DNA from: Thermobifida halotolerans
GTDB lineage: Bacteria > Actinomycetota > Actinomycetes > Streptosporangiales > Streptosporangiaceae
DNA: 64,000 nucleotides
Assembly: GCF_003574835.2 (NCBI RefSeq)
Contig: NZ_CP063196.1
Span: forward strand, 4,340,001 to 4,404,000
Direction: 5' to 3'
In this document: piece after piece, positions 35,552-44,623 of the stretch
How the letters are laid out: each line of letters begins with the position of its first letter
Numbering within the stretch: position 1 is the stretch's first letter
Program-made: the position numbers and the translations under genes
Notes under the pieces: generated by a model
The model's database searches: none
The model's input: only the letters and a program-made list of their open reading frames with translations
What the model was told of the DNA's origin: nothing

Positions 35552-36993
35552 ACAAGCCCATTCGCAGACTCGCGGTGTTCTCCCTGGCGCTGTTCGGGGT
35601 GCTGCTGCTGAACACCACCTGGATCCAGGCGTTCCAGGCCGAGTGGCTGCGCGAGCACGAGTTCAACCGCCGCGACGTCGCCGAGCGGACCTCCCTGCCA
35701 CGCGGCCCCATCGTGGTGGGCAACGAGCAGATCGCCACGTCCACGTTTGTCGAGGAGGAGGAGTACTACCAGCGCGACTACCCCCAGGGGGAGCTGTACG
35801 CGCACCCGGTGGGTGTGTTCAACCCGATGGGCAACTTCGGTATCGAGCAGACCCACAACTCCTACCTCAACGGCTCCGACGAGAGCCTCATGGTCCGCAA
35901 CTTCCTGGACATGCTGACCGGCACCGACCCGCAGGGCGCCTCGGTCGTGCTCACCCTGGACCCCGCGGCCCAGCAGGCGGCCCTGGACGGGCTGAAGGCC
36001 AACGCCACCAACGGTCGGGGCGCGGCCGTCGCCATCGACCCCGAGACCGGCGCGATCCTGGCCGCCGCCTCGATCCCCACCTACGACCCGAACTCGGTGG
36101 CCGACCTCTCCGACGTCAACACCTCGGTCGAGAACTGGAACGCGCTGGCCGACAACGAGAACCAACCGCTGCTGAACCGGGTCCTCAACGAGCGCTACCC
36201 CCCGGGTTCCACGTTCAAGATCGTGACGGCCGCCGCGGCACTGGAGAACGGCCACACCATCGAGTCCACCATCGACGCTCCCGCCTCGATCCCGCTGGGC
36301 GGCAGTTCGCTGCCCAACGCCTTCGGCGGTCCCTGCAACGGCGGGGCGCCCGACTCGATCGCGCACTCGATCGAGATCTCGTGCAACACCTCGATGGCCA
36401 ACTGGGCCATCGAACTCGGTGCCGATGCCATGCACGAGCAGGCCAGCGCGTTCGGGTTCAACTCCGGCCCGATGGAGATCCCGCTCCCGGTGACGGAGAG
36501 CCTGGCCCCCCTGGAACCCGACGACAACCTGCGCGCCCAGATGGGCATCGGGCAGGGCAAGATCGAGGCCACCCCCCTGCAGATGGCGATGGTCGCGGCC
36601 GGGGTCGCCAACGACGGCACCGTCATGCAGCCCTACCTGGTGCAGGAGATCCTCGGCCCGGACATGTCCGAGATCGAGTCCACCACCCCCGAGGTGTTCA
36701 GCGAGGCGATCAGCGCCGACACCGCCGAGCAGCTCACCGAGGCCATGATCCTGGTCACCGAAGGCGACGAGGGCAGCGGCACGAGCGGTGCGATCCCCGG
36801 CATCCAGGTGGCGGGCAAGACCGGAACCGCCGAGGTCGGTGACGGCGACACCCACAACTGGTTCATCTCCTTCGCTCCCGCCGACGACCCCCAGGTCGCG
36901 GTGGCGGTCGTCATCGAACGCGGTAACGCCAGCGGCGGCGTCCTGGCGGCTCCCGTGGCCAAAGCGATCATGGAAGCAGTGATCAACGAGTGA
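35548..36993 (+). CDS. pbpA: Class B penicillin-binding protein (PbpA)
   Basis: A 481-residue transpeptidase with one N-terminal membrane helix (about 8-28). The active-site motifs are SxxK near residue 221 (PPGSTFKIV), SxN near 278 (SCNTSMAN) and KTG near 424 (AGKTGTAE). It cross-links peptidoglycan outside the membrane with the SEDS partner RodA. Start overlaps the rodA stop (35548-35551) and its own stop overlaps the pknA start (GTGA). Confidence 0.96.
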   Translation: MNKPIRRLAVFSLALFGVLLLNTTWIQAFQAEWLREHEFNRRDVAERTSLPRGPIVVGNEQIATSTFVEEEEYYQRDYPQGELYAHPVGVFNPMGNFGIEQTHNSYLNGSDESLMVRNFLDMLTGTDPQGASVVLTLDPAAQQAALDGLKANATNGRGAAVAIDPETGAILAAASIPTYDPNSVADLSDVNTSVENWNALADNENQPLLNRVLNERYPPGSTFKIVTAAAALENGHTIESTIDAPASIPLGGSSLPNAFGGPCNGGAPDSIAHSIEISCNTSMANWAIELGADAMHEQASAFGFNSGPMEIPLPVTESLAPLEPDDNLRAQMGIGQGKIEATPLQMAMVAAGVANDGTVMQPYLVQEILGPDMSEIESTTPEVFSEAISADTAEQLTEAMILVTEGDEGSGTSGAIPGIQVAGKTGTAEVGDGDTHNWFISFAPADDPQVAVAVVIERGNASGGVLAAPVAKAIMEAVINE

Positions 36994-38489
36994 GTGGAAA
37001 CCCTGAGCGCGGCCTCGGCTCCCGGGCCGGGGTGGTGCTGATCGACCGGTACCGCCTCGACGAGCGGATCGGCGTGGGCGGCATGGGCGAGGTGTGGCGG
37101 GCCACCGACATCCTGCTCAGCCGCCCCGTCGCGGTCAAGATGCTGCACCTGGCCCAGGTGAGCGATCCGGTCTCCCAGCAGCGGTTCCGCACCGAGGCCC
37201 AGATCACCGCGGCCCTGTCCCACCCGAACATCGCCCAGGTCTACGACTACGGCGAGCAGGACGGCTACGCCTTCCTGGTCATGGAGTTGATCTCGGGCGA
37301 GTCGCTGTCGGCGATCATCAAGCGCAACCCGGGACTCTCCCCCGACATCGCGCTGGACGTGCTGGACCAGGCCGCGCAGGCGCTCTCCGCCGCGCACGCC
37401 GGAGGGGTCATCCACCGCGACATCAAGCCGGGCAACCTGCTGGTGACCGAGGACGGCGCGGTGAAACTCACCGACTTCGGCATCGCCCGCGGCAACGAGT
37501 CGGTGACTCTGACCCAGACCGGCATGGTGATGGGTACCGCCCAGTACATCTCCCCCGAACAGGTGGCGGGAAAGCCCGCCACCCCGCTGTCCGACATCTA
37601 CGCGCTGGGCATCGTCACCTACGAGTGCCTGGCGGGACGGCCACCGTTCACGGCGGACACCCCGCTGGCGCTGGCCCTGGCGCACTCCCGGGAACCGCCT
37701 CCGCCGCTGCCCGAGACCGTACCGCTCCCGGTGCGTGAACTGGTGGAGCTGATGCTGGCCAAGGACCCGCAGGACCGCCCGTCCTCCGCGGCCGAGGTCG
37801 CCCGGTTGGCGCAGCACGTGCGGTCCGTCCTGGGCAGCGGCAACGCCACCGAGACGCTGGGGCTGGCGTCCGCGGCCGACGCGACAGCGGTGGTCGCGGC
37901 TCTTCCCGGTCCCGCGACCGGTCCCGGCGCCACCGCCCACGGTCATCCCTCCGGAGCACAACCGCGGACGTGGTCTCCTTCGGAGGTCAGCGGCTCGGAT
38001 AGAGTTGCCGAGAGATCCGCAGCACCGAACAGCCGCCTGAACCTGCCCGTCGTGTTCGCTCTGATCGCAACTGTCGGAGCCGTCGCGCTGGGAATCTTTC
38101 TGGTCGGGCAGCCGTGGAAGGAAACTGAACCCAATGGGACCCCTGCCAGCAGCCGGTCGGTCGTCCCCTCTCTTTCCCTGTCCCCCGACGAAACCGAGGA
38201 CATAGCGACCGATCCGGAGACGTTTGCCCCGGATGAGCCTGGCGGCCAGCACGTTCCGGTCGAGACCGAACCGGAGCCCAGCTACTCGCCGACCACGGAC
38301 CCAGAGCTACAGACCACACCGCCACCGTCCGCGGAACCCACCCCGCCCGACGACACCGAGACCGAGACCGACCCCGGTGACGATTCAGGTGACGACGAGG
38401 GCGAGGGCGCCCCGGACGCCGGTGGTGCGGCGCCTGGCGGTCCGACCACGGACACCAGCAGCGAGTCGAGAGACTTCACGTTGCCCTGA
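36990..38489 (+). CDS. pknA: PknA: transmembrane Ser/Thr protein kinase
   Basis: A 499-residue Hanks-type kinase. The catalytic domain (about 15-275) has IGVGGMGEVWRA, AVKMLHL, HRDIKPGN, DFG and SPEQ. A single transmembrane helix near 350 (LPVVFALIATVGAVALGIFLV) leads to an acidic, Pro/Thr-rich extracellular tail without PASTA repeats. PknA regulates growth and septum proteins together with PknB. GTG start overlaps the pbpA stop. Confidence 0.95.
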   Translation: MSGNPERGLGSRAGVVLIDRYRLDERIGVGGMGEVWRATDILLSRPVAVKMLHLAQVSDPVSQQRFRTEAQITAALSHPNIAQVYDYGEQDGYAFLVMELISGESLSAIIKRNPGLSPDIALDVLDQAAQALSAAHAGGVIHRDIKPGNLLVTEDGAVKLTDFGIARGNESVTLTQTGMVMGTAQYISPEQVAGKPATPLSDIYALGIVTYECLAGRPPFTADTPLALALAHSREPPPPLPETVPLPVRELVELMLAKDPQDRPSSAAEVARLAQHVRSVLGSGNATETLGLASAADATAVVAALPGPATGPGATAHGHPSGAQPRTWSPSEVSGSDRVAERSAAPNSRLNLPVVFALIATVGAVALGIFLVGQPWKETEPNGTPASSRSVVPSLSLSPDETEDIATDPETFAPDEPGGQHVPVETEPEPSYSPTTDPELQTTPPPSAEPTPPDDTETETDPGDDSGDDEGEGAPDAGGAAPGGPTTDTSSESRDFTLP

Positions 38490-38543
38490 TGCCCGCGGAC
38501 GGCCGCTCAGGTCCCTTCACGACCGTGAGGAACAGTTCACGAC

Positions 38544-40358
38544 ATGTCTCAGCCACGGCTACTTGGTGGCCGCTACCAACTTGAGGCCCCCGTCGGGCGG
38601 GGTGGCATGGCCGAGGTCTTCCGCGCTCGCGACCTCCGTCTCGACCGGCTGGTGGCCGTCAAGACCCTGCGCTCGGACCTCGCCCGGGACCACACCTTCC
38701 AGGCCCGGTTCCGCCGGGAGGCGCAGTCCGCGGCCTCGCTGAACCATCCGTCGATCATCGCCGTGTACGACACCGGCGAGGACATGATCGACGGGCTTCC
38801 CATCCCGTACATCGTCATGGAGTACGTGGACGGACGCACGCTCAAGGAGCTGCTCGACGACAACCGGCGTCTGCTGCCCGAGCGGACGCTGGAGATCACC
38901 GACGGCATCCTGCGGGCCCTGGCGGCCGCACACGCCCGAGGCATCGTGCACCGCGACATCAAGCCTGCCAACGTCATGCTGACCCGCCAGGCCGAGGTCA
39001 AGGTGATGGACTTCGGCATCGCGCGGGCCATGGACGACTCCCAGGCCACGATGACGCAGACCTCACAGGTCATCGGCACCGCCCAGTACCTCTCTCCGGA
39101 GCAGGCGCGCGGTGAGCGGGTCGACGCGCGCAGCGACATCTACTCCACCGGCTGCGTGCTGTACGAACTGCTGACGAGCCGCCCCCCGTTCACGGGCGAC
39201 TCCCCGGTGTCCATCGCCTACCAGCACGTGCGGGAGGACCCCATCCCGCCGTCGGAGCTGGACCCGGAGATCCCGGAGTGGATCGAGGCCATCGTGCTGC
39301 GCGCGATGACCAAGGACCGGGAGCAGCGCTACCAGAGCGCCGAGGAGATGCGCGCCGACATCCAGCGCGGTCTCCAGGGCATGCCGACCGCGGCGAGCAC
39401 GATGGCTCTGGCCGCGGCGAACGGCGGCGCCACGACCGCGCTGCCCCCGGTGCGGGACCGCCGCCGTGACGACGACTACGACGACTACGACGACTATCCC
39501 TACGACGACGAGGACGACCGTCGGGGCGGCGGCAAGGCCCTGTGGATCGTGCTGGGCGGCGCGGTGCTGGCCGCCGCGGTCTTCCTGGGCTGGCTGCTGC
39601 TCTCGTCGGGCACGGACAACGTCACCGTCCCCGACGTGTCGGGGATGACGGTCGAGGAGGCCGAGGAGAGGCTTCGGGGAGCGGGCTTCGAGAACACCGA
39701 GGTGGACGAGGAGGGAGTGCCTGACAGCGAGGTCGAGGAAGGCCTGGTCGCCGGAACCGATCCCGCCAGGGGCGACACGGTCGCACCCGACACCCAGATC
39801 ACCATCCTGGTCTCCAGCGGCCCGGAGATGATCGAGATGCCCGACCTGACCGGAATGACGCAGAGCGACGCGCTCGGTGAGATCAACCGTTCGGGGCTGG
39901 AACGCGGGGAGATCACCCACCAGGAGTCCGACGAGCCGCAGGGGACGGTGCTGTCGACCGATCCCGCGGCCGGCGAGGAGGTCGAGCCGGGGACTCCGGT
40001 GAACCTGGTGGTCGCCAAGGCCAGCAGCAGGATCCAGGTGCCCAACTTCTCGGGCATGACCCAGGACCAGGTCAGCGAGCAGCTCGCGGAGCTGGGGCTG
40101 ACGCTCGACGCCCAGACCCAGGAGACCGACCAGGCCGCTCCGGGAACCGCGATCTCCCAGTCCCCGGAGGCGGGTGCCGAGATCGAGCGGGGCGGCACGG
40201 TCACGGTGACCTTCGCCGAGGCTCCTCAGCAGCCCACCGAGCAGCCCGGTCAGGGCAACGGTAACGGCAACGGCGACCAGTCTCCCCCCGACGGCTTCCC
40301 CACCGATTCCGACGACTGGGAGGATCTGTTCGAGAACTATCGCGGCAACGAGGAGTGA
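38544..40358 (+). CDS. pknB: PknB: PASTA-domain Ser/Thr protein kinase
   Basis: A 604-residue receptor kinase. The catalytic domain (about 8-275) has VGRGGMAEVFRA, VKTLR, HRDIKPAN, DFG and SPEQ. The juxtamembrane part contains a run of alternating Asp and Tyr (DDYDDYDDYPYDD). One transmembrane helix follows near 345. The outside carries three PASTA repeats (VPDVSGMTVEEAEE, MPDLTGMTQSDALGE, VPNFSGMTQDQVSEQ), one fewer than M. tuberculosis PknB, plus a Gly/Asn-rich tail. PASTA repeats sense muropeptides or lipid II. It lies 54 bases after pknA and ends at a strong terminator. Confidence 0.95.
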   Translation: MSQPRLLGGRYQLEAPVGRGGMAEVFRARDLRLDRLVAVKTLRSDLARDHTFQARFRREAQSAASLNHPSIIAVYDTGEDMIDGLPIPYIVMEYVDGRTLKELLDDNRRLLPERTLEITDGILRALAAAHARGIVHRDIKPANVMLTRQAEVKVMDFGIARAMDDSQATMTQTSQVIGTAQYLSPEQARGERVDARSDIYSTGCVLYELLTSRPPFTGDSPVSIAYQHVREDPIPPSELDPEIPEWIEAIVLRAMTKDREQRYQSAEEMRADIQRGLQGMPTAASTMALAAANGGATTALPPVRDRRRDDDYDDYDDYPYDDEDDRRGGGKALWIVLGGAVLAAAVFLGWLLLSSGTDNVTVPDVSGMTVEEAEERLRGAGFENTEVDEEGVPDSEVEEGLVAGTDPARGDTVAPDTQITILVSSGPEMIEMPDLTGMTQSDALGEINRSGLERGEITHQESDEPQGTVLSTDPAAGEEVEPGTPVNLVVAKASSRIQVPNFSGMTQDQVSEQLAELGLTLDAQTQETDQAAPGTAISQSPEAGAEIERGGTVTVTFAEAPQQPTEQPGQGNGNGNGDQSPPDGFPTDSDDWEDLFENYRGNEE

Positions 40359-40372
40359 CCGAACTCGACCGC

Positions 40373-40406
40373 GGGGCCGTCCGATCCTGGTGGATCGGAC
40401 GGCCCC
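40373..40406 (+). terminator. Terminator after pknB
   Basis: A perfect 15-base-pair stem (40373-40387 with 40392-40406) with a TGGT loop, starting 14 bases after the pknB stop; no T-tract. Confidence 0.8.
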
Positions 40407-40523
40407 ACCAGCGTTGATGACGGTCCGTCGCGGGAGTTATTCGCCCACACGTCCGGTTGTGCCTTAGACTGGCTTACCGTCCCGGATAACCTTTCGGACC
40501 ACCTGTATTTTGGAGCAGCGACC

Positions 40524-40784
40524 GTGCCCAAGTCCCGCAGCGTGCGCAAGAAGAAGGCCGTTTACACGCCACCCCCGACGGCTCCCCAGCCGAAGATCGG
40601 CGGGCGCTGGGTGGCACCGGTCATGGTGGCATTCGGTGTCCTGGGAATCCTGTGGATCGGGGTCTACTACCTCATCGGCAACTTCGTCCCGGTCTCGTTC
40701 CTGGAGAACCAGCCCAACTGGAACCTCGCCATCGGGTTCAGCGGGATCATCCTGGCGCTCATCGTCTCCACACGCTGGCGCTGA
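40524..40784 (+). CDS. crgA: CrgA cell-division protein
   Basis: An 86-residue membrane protein of the CrgA family, which coordinates growth and septation in actinobacteria. It has a basic N-terminus (MPKSRSVRKKKAVYTPPP) and two transmembrane helices (about 30-52 and 66-83), with NWNLAIGFSGIILAL typical of the family. GTG start. It stands alone after the pknB terminator; DnaA boxes begin directly at its stop. Confidence 0.95.
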   Translation: MPKSRSVRKKKAVYTPPPTAPQPKIGGRWVAPVMVAFGVLGILWIGVYYLIGNFVPVSFLENQPNWNLAIGFSGIILALIVSTRWR

Positions 40785-40884
40785 TTGTCCACAAGGTGGA
40801 CGTGGCGCTGTTTTCCCAGCTCCATAGGGGTGCTGTGGGTTCTGTCCACAGATGATCCACTAGTTATCCACAGGGTTATCCACA
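40785..40884 (+). other. Cluster of DnaA boxes
   Basis: Within 100 bases there are TTGTCCACA (40785-40793, the actinobacterial consensus), CTGTCCACA (40842-40850), TGATCCACT (40853-40861) and two perfect TTATCCACA boxes (40864-40872 and 40876-40884), all in one orientation. No dnaA or dnaN gene lies near, so this is not oriC. It could titrate DnaA or let DnaA control crgA or the rhomboid gene. Confidence 0.65.
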
Positions 40885-40978
40885 GGGCGGTCGCCAGCGG
40901 CGCAAGGCCGCAGCCAGGCCGCCCTCCAGGACCAGGACGTGGTTTCCCGGCCGAACAGGCCGGGTCTCTTTCTGTGTC

Positions 40979-41866
40979 TCAGCGCAGGACCGTCCCGAGC
41001 ACGGCCGCGACCGCGAGAACCACCATGTACCCAGCGGTGAGTCCGACGTGCCAGGCCGCAGGCGCCCACGGCCGGGTGCTGTCCCTCCTCGGTGGCAGGT
41101 AGGCGTACACCACTCCCAGGACCAGGCCGCTCACCAGACCACCGATGTGCGCGGTCCAGGAGATGCCCGGCACCAGGAAGGTGATCAGCAGGTTGGCCAC
41201 CAGCAGGCCGAGGATGAAACGGGTGTCCAGCCTCAGCCGCCTGCCGAGCACGAAGGTCGCGCCGAACAGTCCGAAGATCGCCCCCGAGGCTCCGACCGAC
41301 ATCACCCCGGGCTGCAGCAGAAGACCCAGCACCGACCCACCGAGCGCACTGATCAGCCACAGGGCCGCATAGCGCAGGTGTCCGAGCCAGTTCTCCAACT
41401 GGGGTCCCAGGATGTACAGCGCGAAGCCGTTGAACAGCAGGTGCATCACACCGCCGTGCAGGAAGGCTCCGGTGATCAGGCGGTACCACTGGTCCCCTAT
41501 GATCACCGCCGCGCCCCACATGCCGAACTGGCCGACGAGCGGGTCGTACTGGGTGGCGACCAGCCCCAGCGAACCGGCCGACACGACTTGGGCCACGAAC
41601 ACCACCGCGACGAGTCCCAGCAGCGTCCAGGTCACGTAGGGCTTGGCGATGAGCTTTCCTCCAAAAACGGTGCGCGCCTCTCTCACGCTCCGATTCCCCT
41701 CGGCGACGCATTCCACACACTGGAAGCCGACCGCGTCCTCCCTCATGCAGTCAGGACAGATCGGCCGGTCGCAGCGGCGGCATCGGAGGTAGGTCTCCCG
41801 GCCCGGATGCCGGTAGCAGACCGGAGCGTCCTGGGATGTCGGTTCGGAACTCGGAGAGGCGCTCAT
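40979..41866 (-). CDS. Rhomboid intramembrane serine protease with N-terminal zinc finger
   Basis: A 295-residue protease. Residues 15-55 carry a B-box-like Cys/His cluster (CYRHPGRETYLRCRRC, CPDCM, CVEC). Six transmembrane helices follow. The catalytic Ser lies in GASGAIFGLFGA and the catalytic His in WTAHIGGLVSG; HLLFNGFALYILG is the conserved HxxxN loop. It cleaves membrane proteins inside the bilayer. The ATG at 41866 is 13 bases... downstream of the cyclophilin gene's stop boundary (41879), so the two genes form an operon. Confidence 0.92.
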   Translation of the reverse strand: MSASPSSEPTSQDAPVCYRHPGRETYLRCRRCDRPICPDCMREDAVGFQCVECVAEGNRSVREARTVFGGKLIAKPYVTWTLLGLVAVVFVAQVVSAGSLGLVATQYDPLVGQFGMWGAAVIIGDQWYRLITGAFLHGGVMHLLFNGFALYILGPQLENWLGHLRYAALWLISALGGSVLGLLLQPGVMSVGASGAIFGLFGATFVLGRRLRLDTRFILGLLVANLLITFLVPGISWTAHIGGLVSGLVLGVVYAYLPPRRDSTRPWAPAAWHVGLTAGYMVVLAVAAVLGTVLR

Positions 41867-41878
41867 ACCGTGTCGGGC

Positions 41879-42406
41879 CTACCTGCGTTCGATCGAGACG
41901 GTCTGGAGGACGACCGGATCCAGCGGCTTGTCCATCTGGTCGGTGGCGACCTCGGAGATGGTCTTGACGACCTCGCTGCCCTCGACGACCTCACCGAAGA
42001 TGGTGTGCCTGCCGTTGAGCCAGTCGGTGGTGCCCACGGTGACGAAGAACTGGGATCCGTTGCTGTTCGGTCCCGCGTTGGCCATCGCCAGCAGGTAGGG
42101 ACGGTCGAACTTCAGTGACGGGTGGATCTCGTCCTTGAACTTGTATCCGGGGCCGCCACGTCCGTTTCCGAGCGGGTCACCGCCCTGGATCATGAACCCC
42201 TTGATGACGCGGTGGAACACCGTGCCGTCGTAGAGCTTGGCCGTGGTGGGCTTGCCCGTACGGGGGTCCACCCACTGCTTGGTCCCCTCGGCGAGACCGA
42301 CGAAGTTCGCGACCGTCTCTGGCGCCTCGCTGGGGAAGAGCTTGACGACGACCGTCCCCCTGGTGGTGTTCAGCCGCGCGAAGAGCTGACCATTGGTGTC
42401 AGACAC
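41879..42406 (-). CDS. Cyclophilin-type peptidyl-prolyl isomerase
   Basis: A 175-residue cytosolic cyclophilin that speeds proline isomerisation. The family block FHRVIKGFMIQGGDPLGNGRGGPGY (catalytic Arg) is split here by position: the catalytic Arg sits near residue 66, with GSQFFVTVG and LNGRHTIFGEVVEG following. GTG start at 42406. It lies near pkn/crgA genes as in other actinobacteria and leads a short operon with the rhomboid gene. Confidence 0.94.
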   Translation of the reverse strand: MSDTNGQLFARLNTTRGTVVVKLFPSEAPETVANFVGLAEGTKQWVDPRTGKPTTAKLYDGTVFHRVIKGFMIQGGDPLGNGRGGPGYKFKDEIHPSLKFDRPYLLAMANAGPNSNGSQFFVTVGTTDWLNGRHTIFGEVVEGSEVVKTISEVATDQMDKPLDPVVLQTVSIERR

Positions 42407-42661
42407 CCGAGTGCCTTTCCGTTGCGGATGCTTACCCCTGACACGTTACCGCTCACCCGGGCCGCTCCGACTGCCGGAACAGCCTGAAAAGAGACACCGG
42501 ACACGGTGTTTGAGGCGTGATCGGACCCGTATCGACCACGTATGTTGAGATAACACCCTGATAACGGACCGGTCGAGAACTGCGGGTCTGACGTCGAAGG
42601 CATAGGCCCTTGGCGTTCGGGAAGAGGGCACCCAGCAGCCCGCGAGTCAGAGGAGGACCAC

Positions 42662-43222
42662 GTGGCAGTCGCATTGCAGCGTCGACAGGCCAGGAAAGAA
42701 GCCGAAGAAGCTCTGAGCCGCTTCCAGGAAATGGCCAGGGAGCAGGCGGAACGACTCACCCCATACACCACGCAGGCCAGGGAGGCCGCGGCACTGCGCA
42801 TCCAGCAGGCTCGCGGCTGGACCGCTCCCCGCCTGCAGACCGCGGCCCAGCGGGTGGAGGACACCGTCGCGCCCCGCGTGGCCGGTCTCCTGAACACCGC
42901 CGCGCAGAAGGTGGAACCGGTTCCCGTCGTTCGCCGTCGCCGGGTTCCGAGGACTCTCGTCTACGTCGGGGTCGGAGCGGTCGGGCTCGCCGCCGTGTAC
43001 GGCGTGCTGCGCCTGCGCCAGGCCACCCAGGACGCCGAGTGGCAGGCCAACCTCGAAAACGCTCGTGAGCAGGTGCGCCACACCAGGGAGCAGTTGGCGG
43101 CCAAGGCCCGTGAGACCCGTGAGAGGCTCATGAACAACACCGCGACGTCCCCCGAGGACGAGAAGACCACTCAGGGCGCTACGGAGGGCTCCAGTGAACT
43201 GAACGGTCGGGTCAAGCGGTAG
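42662..43222 (+). CDS. DUF5324-like coiled-coil membrane protein
   Basis: A 186-residue protein resembling the DUF5324 family of actinobacteria. A long charged helix (1-85, rich in Ala, Arg, Glu, Gln) precedes one transmembrane helix (about 100-118, TLVYVGVGAVGLAAVYGVL) and a second charged coiled coil (REQVRHTREQLAAKARETRE). GAGGAGG stands before the GTG start at 42662. Function unknown; the layout suggests a membrane-tethered structural or scaffold protein. Confidence 0.8.
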   Translation: MAVALQRRQARKEAEEALSRFQEMAREQAERLTPYTTQAREAAALRIQQARGWTAPRLQTAAQRVEDTVAPRVAGLLNTAAQKVEPVPVVRRRRVPRTLVYVGVGAVGLAAVYGVLRLRQATQDAEWQANLENAREQVRHTREQLAAKARETRERLMNNTATSPEDEKTTQGATEGSSELNGRVKR

Positions 43223-43244
43223 CCCTTTGTGCCTCTTCGCCGTG

Positions 43245-43288
43245 AACGCCGGTGGCCCCACAGTTCCGACTGTGGGGCCACCGGCGTT
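43245..43288. terminator. Bidirectional terminator between convergent genes
   Basis: A perfect 20-base-pair stem (43245-43264 with 43269-43288) with a four-base TCCG loop. It sits between the convergent DUF5324-like and DUF1707 genes, and ends in TTTG on the plus strand. Confidence 0.85.
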
Positions 43289-43321
43289 TGTCGGTCCTGT
43301 GCGGCGCCGGGTGCGGCTGCG

Positions 43322-43927
43322 TCACCGGGTGGTGCGTCTGTCCTTGACGATCTGGTAGGTGAACGGGTAGCGCCAGTTGCTTCCCAGGAGGGTGCTGGCC
43401 CCCGCGACCAGTGGCAGGACGATCCAGCCCACCAGCATGAGGACGTAGATGGGGATGGTGACGATCAGCCACAGGGCGATCGGCGCCACCGCCATGGCGA
43501 TGAGGATGTTCAACTGGTAGTTCAGCGCCTGGAACGCCTGGGCGCGCACGTACGGCGAGTTTCCCTGGACGAGCAGGACGATGAGCGGTCCCAGAAGGGA
43601 GACGAAGTAGCCCGACAGGTGTCCGCCCATTGCCCAGAGGCGTTCCGTCTGCGTCGGTTCGCCCCGCGCTCCGATGGCAGACGTAGCCGCCGAGGTCGGG
43701 ACGGCGGACAGGTCGGCGACCAGTGGTTCCAGGTCCCCCCTGGTCTTGGCCGCCATCGCCTGGCCGAGCCGTTCGTCGAACTCCTCCTCGTCGAGTTGTC
43801 CCTCCGCGTACGCCTCCCGCAGCACTTCGGTGATACGGTCGCGCTCGGCATGGGTCACCCGCATCTGGGACGGCGGGACGGGACTTCCCCCTCGGGGGGA
43901 AGGAGGCGTCGGGTTGTACACGGCCAC
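43322..43927 (-). CDS. DUF1707/DUF4870 membrane protein
   Basis: A 201-residue protein. Residues about 20-75 form a DUF1707 (SHOCT-like) domain (MRVTHAERDRITEVLREAYA, GQLDEEEFDERL). Residues about 95-195 form a DUF4870 tic20-like membrane domain with three to four helices (LSGYFVSLLGPLIVLL, VRAQAFQALNYQL). The GTG at 43927 has GGGAG 5 bases upstream, better than the GTG at 43933. Function unknown. Confidence 0.85.
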   Translation of the reverse strand: MAVYNPTPPSPRGGSPVPPSQMRVTHAERDRITEVLREAYAEGQLDEEEFDERLGQAMAAKTRGDLEPLVADLSAVPTSAATSAIGARGEPTQTERLWAMGGHLSGYFVSLLGPLIVLLVQGNSPYVRAQAFQALNYQLNILIAMAVAPIALWLIVTIPIYVLMLVGWIVLPLVAGASTLLGSNWRYPFTYQIVKDRRTTR

Positions 43928-44228
43928 GATCACTCCCTGCCGCGCTCTGGTTCTGCTCTGGCCTTCCCGTTCAGGAAGCTGTGCTCTCCCTGTCCATGAT
44001 CGGTCATCATGGATGTCCGGAACTCCGGGGACGCCCCTGAATATCCCCTGATTTCCACCCCCGTCGCTCCTCGTCGACGCAGTGTGTGCCCGGCGCGGCA
44101 GCCGTCGCCGCCTCAGGAGAGGGCGCGCCCGTCCGGACGGGGGTCACTCAAGGATTCCAACGACCGCCCGGCCGTCCTGGTTCCCCGTACCGATGGCCCC
44201 CGACGAAGTGCCTCGCCGGATATGCGAA

Positions 44229-44256
44229 GGCCGCCCCCTCTGGTGAGTGGGCGGCC
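44229..44256 (-). terminator. Hairpin downstream of tRNA-Ala
   Basis: Arms GGCCGCCC/GGGCGGCC (44229-44236 with 44249-44256), about 30 bases past the tRNA 3' end. No clear T-tract. Confidence 0.45.
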
Positions 44257-44286
44257 GTTGTGGTCTGTGCTGACCTGTGTGTTCAC

Positions 44287-44362
44287 TGGTGGAGCCAAGG
44301 GGAGTCGAACCCCTGACCTCCGGTATGCAAAACCGGCGCTCTGCCAGCTGAGCTATGGCCCC
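44287..44362 (-). tRNA. tRNA-Ala (anticodon TGC)
   Basis: A 76-base tRNA including an encoded CCA (44287-44289). The acceptor stem GGGGCCA pairs with TGGCTCC. The anticodon stem CCGGT/ACCGG closes loop TTTGCAT, anticodon TGC. GGTTCGACT T-loop present. Not paired with tRNA-Ile in this window. Confidence 0.97.
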
Positions 44363-44500
44363 TCGGCAAGGTCATTGTCGCATTGCCTACGACAACGATT
44401 GAAGAGCATACCGCTCTCTCGCCATGTGTGGGGCGACCGGCGACCTTCAACCGGAGGACGGCACCAGGGTTTCTCTGGTGGAGTTCGGCGACGCGTCGGA

Positions 44501-44623
44501 CTAGTTCTCGCTGGCGGCGGTGGCCTCGGTCCACAGGTCCAGCTCGGCGCGGTCAGCCTGGATCTTGCGGTAGATGGCGAACGCCCCGAGGGCCACCAGC
44601 ACCAGGATGATGATCTTCTTCAC
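44501..44623 (-). CDS. DLW-39 family small membrane protein
   Basis: A 40-residue protein too short for most gene finders. It begins MKKIIILVLVALGAFAIYRK, a single membrane helix, and contains the family hallmark Asp-Leu-Trp (AELDLWTEAT) near residue 29-31 at the expected place before residue 39. GTG start at 44623 with AAGGGG upstream. The family is restricted to actinobacteria and lies next to tRNA-Ala near gyrA in many genomes. Function unknown. Confidence 0.9.
   Translation of the reverse strand: MKKIIILVLVALGAFAIYRKIQADRAELDLWTEATAASEN

Noticed and set aside
40785-40884. DnaA-box cluster as the chromosomal origin
   Set aside because: Too few boxes in too short a region and no dnaA, dnaN or AT-rich unwinding element nearby.
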